Positions 61,491-64,000 of a stretch of 64,000 nt of DNA are shown piece by piece; the stretch's first letter is position 1; each line of letters begins with the position of its first letter. The notes under the pieces are model-generated. The model was given only the letters and a program-made list of their open reading frames with translations. It searched no databases and had not been told where the DNA came from. Origin of the DNA: Collinsella tanakaei (GTDB lineage Bacteria; Actinomycetota; Coriobacteriia; Coriobacteriales; Coriobacteriaceae); NCBI RefSeq assembly GCF_021531055.1, contig NZ_JADYTL010000002.1:248001-312000 (forward strand), written 5' to 3'. The position numbers and the translations under genes are program-made.

Positions 61491-64000
61491 ATGAGCACAT
61501 CTTCTGCCGAACGGCTCACGTCCGCACGCCATCCCGAACTGCTCTCCCCCGCCGGCGGGCCCGAGGCCTTCGCCGCCGCCGTCGCCGCGGGAGCCGATGC
61601 CATCTACTGCGGCATGGGCGCGTTCAACGCCCGGCGCAAGGCGACGAACTTCACCGACGAGGCCTTCGAGGCGGCCTGCCGCATGGCGCACCTCGCCGGC
61701 ACGCGCGTCTACGTGACCGTGAACATCGTCATCAAGGACGCCGAGATGGCCGATGCGCTCGAACTCGTCCGCCGCTGCGCGCAGCTGGGCGCCGACGCCT
61801 TCATCATCCAGGACTGGGGCCTGTTCTTTGAGATCGGTCGCCTCATGCCCGACCTCGAGCTGCACGTATCCACGCAGGCGAACATCCACGACCTGCGCGC
61901 GACCCGCTGGTGCCGCGACGCGGGCGCCGACCGCGTGACGCTGTCGCGCGAGCTGTCGATCCCCGAGATCGCCAAGATCTCGCAGGCGGGCGTGGACCTC
62001 GAGGTGTTCGCCCACGGCTCGATCTGCTTCTCGTACTCGGGCGTGTGCCTGCTGTCGAGCTTCGCTTGCGCGGGCCGCTCGGCGAACCGCGGCATGTGCG
62101 CGCAGCCCTGCCGCCTACCCTACGAGCTGCTCGACGAGAACGGCGCACCCATCCCCACACCCGGCCGCGAGCGCGCCCTGTGCCCACGCGACAACTGCAC
62201 CGCCGAGCTGCTGCCCGAACTGATCGAGGCCGGCGCCGGCGCCCTCAAGCTCGAGGGTCGCATGAAGGCATCCGACTACGTCCACTCGGTGACCCGCGCC
62301 TACCGCGAGGCCCTCGACGACGCGCTGGGACGCACCACGTCCGCCCCCGATGACCTGCGCGACCGTGCGCGCCGCCTCAAGCGCTGCTTCAATCGCGACT
62401 TCACGAGCGCCTACCAGCACGGCACCTCGGGCGACGAGATGATGAGCTACGAGCGCTCCAACAACCGCGGCCAGACCGTGGGCGAGGTGCTGGACAGCCG
62501 TCGCGCCAACAACCCCGCCGGCCTGCACCCGGACGACCGGCGCGTGCGCGCGGCCATCGTGCGCATCCGTCTCGACGAGCCGGTCGGCAAGGGAGACCTG
62601 CTCGAGCTGCGCCACGATGACGAGTTCGACCGGTTTTTGACCGTCACCGTCCGCGAGGACGCGCCGGCGGGTTCCGTCATCGAGTGCCGCGCCGCCCGTG
62701 CCATGCCGCGCGGCGCCATCGTGCGCCTCATCCGCAGCCAGGCCGCGCTCGACGAGGCCGCCGCTGCGCTCCATCGCGACGTCCCGCGCAAGCGCGCCGT
62801 CGACGTGCGCATCCGCGCCCGTATCGGCGAGGCCTTCTCGGTCGAGCTCGCCTGCAGCGACGATCCGGCCTTCACCGCGGCGGCAAGCGGCTTTACCGTC
62901 GAGCCGGCGCGCACCCGCCCCGTCACCGCCGACGATCTGATCGAGCATGTGGGACGTATGGGGTCGTCGCCCTTCGAGGCGGCATCCTTTACGGTCGAGC
63001 TGGACGAGGGCTGCGGCATGGGCTTTTCCGCCGTGCACAAGGTGCGCGCCGCCGCATGCGAGGCGCTCGAGCGGGTCATGCTCGACGGCTGCCGCATGCG
63101 CGCCGAGCGCCTGAGCGAGCTGCCCGCGTTCGAGCGGACCGCCCTCACCGCAGCCACCGATGAGGCCTGCGGGCAAAGTGATTCCGTAGGTGCCGTCATC
63201 TGCGCCATCGCGCCGACGCTCGACGCCGCCGACGCCGCCCGCGCGGCGGGTGCCGAGCGCATCTACATGACCGCCGACGCGCTCGCCGAAGCCGGCCTGA
63301 CGCCTGACGAGGCGCGTGAGCGCGACATCATCCCGATCCTCGACGAGATCTGCCGCGAGGCCGACCACACCCACGTGGATCCCTGGCTGCAGTCGGGTGC
63401 ACCCGCCGCGATCGGCAACATCTCCGAGCTCGCCCTCGCCGTCGAACGCGGTGCCGCGCCCGAAGTGCGCAGCTGCGTCCCCGTGCACAACGTCGCGTGC
63501 ATCCATGCGCTCGAATCGCACGGGGCGGCGGGCCTGTGGCTTTCGCCGGAGCTCACCTTGGACGAGATCGTACGCATCGCCCCGCACGCCGCGGTGCCCG
63601 TCGGCATCGTGGTCTCGGGCAAGCCGCGCGTCATGACGAGTGAGCACTGTATCCTGCAGGTCGCCGGCGGCTGCATCCACGACTGCGCGCACTGCCGCCT
63701 GCGGGCCCGCGACCTTTCCCTGCGCAACATCGACGGCAAGGTGCTACCGATCCGCACCGACATCCACGGCCGGTCGCGCCTGTACGACGGTATCCCGCTC
63801 GACATCACGCCGCAGCTTCCCCGGCTGCTCTCCGCAGGCCTCACGCGCTTCGCCGTGGATGGCACGCTGATCGACGCCGACGAGCTCGCCCAGCTGGTCT
63901 CCCGCGCGCGCCGCGCCCTCGATGCGGCGCAGGCCGGTCGCAAGCCGGCCAAGCGCCTGCCCGGCACCTCGGCCGGTTGCCTGTTCGTGGGGGTCGAGTA
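61491..64000 (+). CDS. U32 family peptidase / RlhA-like protein (partial, 3' end missing)
   Basis: Runs off the right edge; 836 codons are visible. N-terminal U32 domain: PELLSPAGGPEAFAAAVAAG (about 15-34), DAIYCGMGAFNAR, then CFSYSGVCLLSSFACAGRS and RGMCAQPCR, which supply the iron-sulfur cysteines near 180-210. The long middle and C-terminal parts match YhbU/RlhA-type proteins with a DUF3656-like region. RlhA hydroxylates a 23S rRNA cytidine; other U32 proteins act in tRNA or ubiquinone modification. The ATG at 61491 follows AAAGAAG. A TATACT at 61443-61448 may be its -10 box. Confidence 0.88.
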   Translation, partial: MSTSSAERLTSARHPELLSPAGGPEAFAAAVAAGADAIYCGMGAFNARRKATNFTDEAFEAACRMAHLAGTRVYVTVNIVIKDAEMADALELVRRCAQLGADAFIIQDWGLFFEIGRLMPDLELHVSTQANIHDLRATRWCRDAGADRVTLSRELSIPEIAKISQAGVDLEVFAHGSICFSYSGVCLLSSFACAGRSANRGMCAQPCRLPYELLDENGAPIPTPGRERALCPRDNCTAELLPELIEAGAGALKLEGRMKASDYVHSVTRAYREALDDALGRTTSAPDDLRDRARRLKRCFNRDFTSAYQHGTSGDEMMSYERSNNRGQTVGEVLDSRRANNPAGLHPDDRRVRAAIVRIRLDEPVGKGDLLELRHDDEFDRFLTVTVREDAPAGSVIECRAARAMPRGAIVRLIRSQAALDEAAAALHRDVPRKRAVDVRIRARIGEAFSVELACSDDPAFTAAASGFTVEPARTRPVTADDLIEHVGRMGSSPFEAASFTVELDEGCGMGFSAVHKVRAAACEALERVMLDGCRMRAERLSELPAFERTALTAATDEACGQSDSVGAVICAIAPTLDAADAARAAGAERIYMTADALAEAGLTPDEARERDIIPILDEICREADHTHVDPWLQSGAPAAIGNISELALAVERGAAPEVRSCVPVHNVACIHALESHGAAGLWLSPELTLDEIVRIAPHAAVPVGIVVSGKPRVMTSEHCILQVAGGCIHDCAHCRLRARDLSLRNIDGKVLPIRTDIHGRSRLYDGIPLDITPQLPRLLSAGLTRFAVDGTLIDADELAQLVSRARRALDAAQAGRKPAKRLPGTSAGCLFVGVE

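Overview
The window is GC-rich, densely coded DNA that reads as the chromosome of an anaerobic gut actinobacterium of the Coriobacteriia, most like Collinsella. This is inferred from base composition, ribosomal gene content, an anaerobic purine-degradation gene set and short palindromic intergenic repeats; no database search was possible.

Region 1 (1-15.8 kb, all minus strand) is housekeeping. The transcription-order run is rplE-rpsN-rpsH-rplF-rplR-rpsE-rpmD-rplO-secY-adk-map, a gap holding two palindromic elements, then infA-rpmJ-rpsM-rpsK-rpsD-rpoA-rplQ. After a terminator come a single-chain ECF energizing ATPase, EcfT and truA, then a family 2 glycosyltransferase and a partial argR. The spc operon starts at rplE; rplN and rplX are not upstream of it.

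Region 2 (15.8-28.8 kb) has two small membrane-protein genes and then the first arm of a purine/urate-type catabolic locus. xdhC-like and yqeB diverge from yqeC (maturation of selenium-dependent molybdenum hydroxylases). The minus-strand run ygeX-ygeY-ygeW-arcC-mocA/ygfJ-hydantoinase follows, with a divergent YheO/DauR-type regulator.

Region 3 (29-49.5 kb) is accessory. It holds an ADP-ribosylglycohydrolase, small membrane proteins, a HAD phosphatase, a DUF3990/HTH toxin-antitoxin-like pair, an HD protein, a visibly lower-GC patch (two DUF4230 genes and a GmrSD-like DUF262/DUF1524 defence gene beside a capsid-like remnant), an ATPase_2 protein, an AGCS symporter, an SDR/MarR pair, YccF, a VWA protein and a macrodomain-HTH protein. 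Intergenic gaps here are packed with short inverted-repeat families.

Region 4 (50-61.5 kb) is the second catabolic arm: NCS2 permease, ssnA, ygfK, a 2[4Fe-4S] ferredoxin and an xdhD-like Fe-S/molybdopterin hydroxylase, with a second YheO/DauR-type regulator divergent from the permease, then ridA. The window ends inside a U32 peptidase/RlhA-like gene.

Together the arms encode uptake, hydroxylation, ring opening, carbamoyl transfer yielding ATP through carbamate kinase, and diaminopropionate cleavage to pyruvate and ammonia, with RidA to remove 2-aminoacrylate. A near-identical 15-bp motif in the ygeX and ridA promoter regions links the arms. The most novel-looking structures are three arrays of a 17-bp motif repeated every 20 bp in two facing blocks around a conserved 23-nt centre, and a family of palindromes with a constant core and locus-specific perfect arms.
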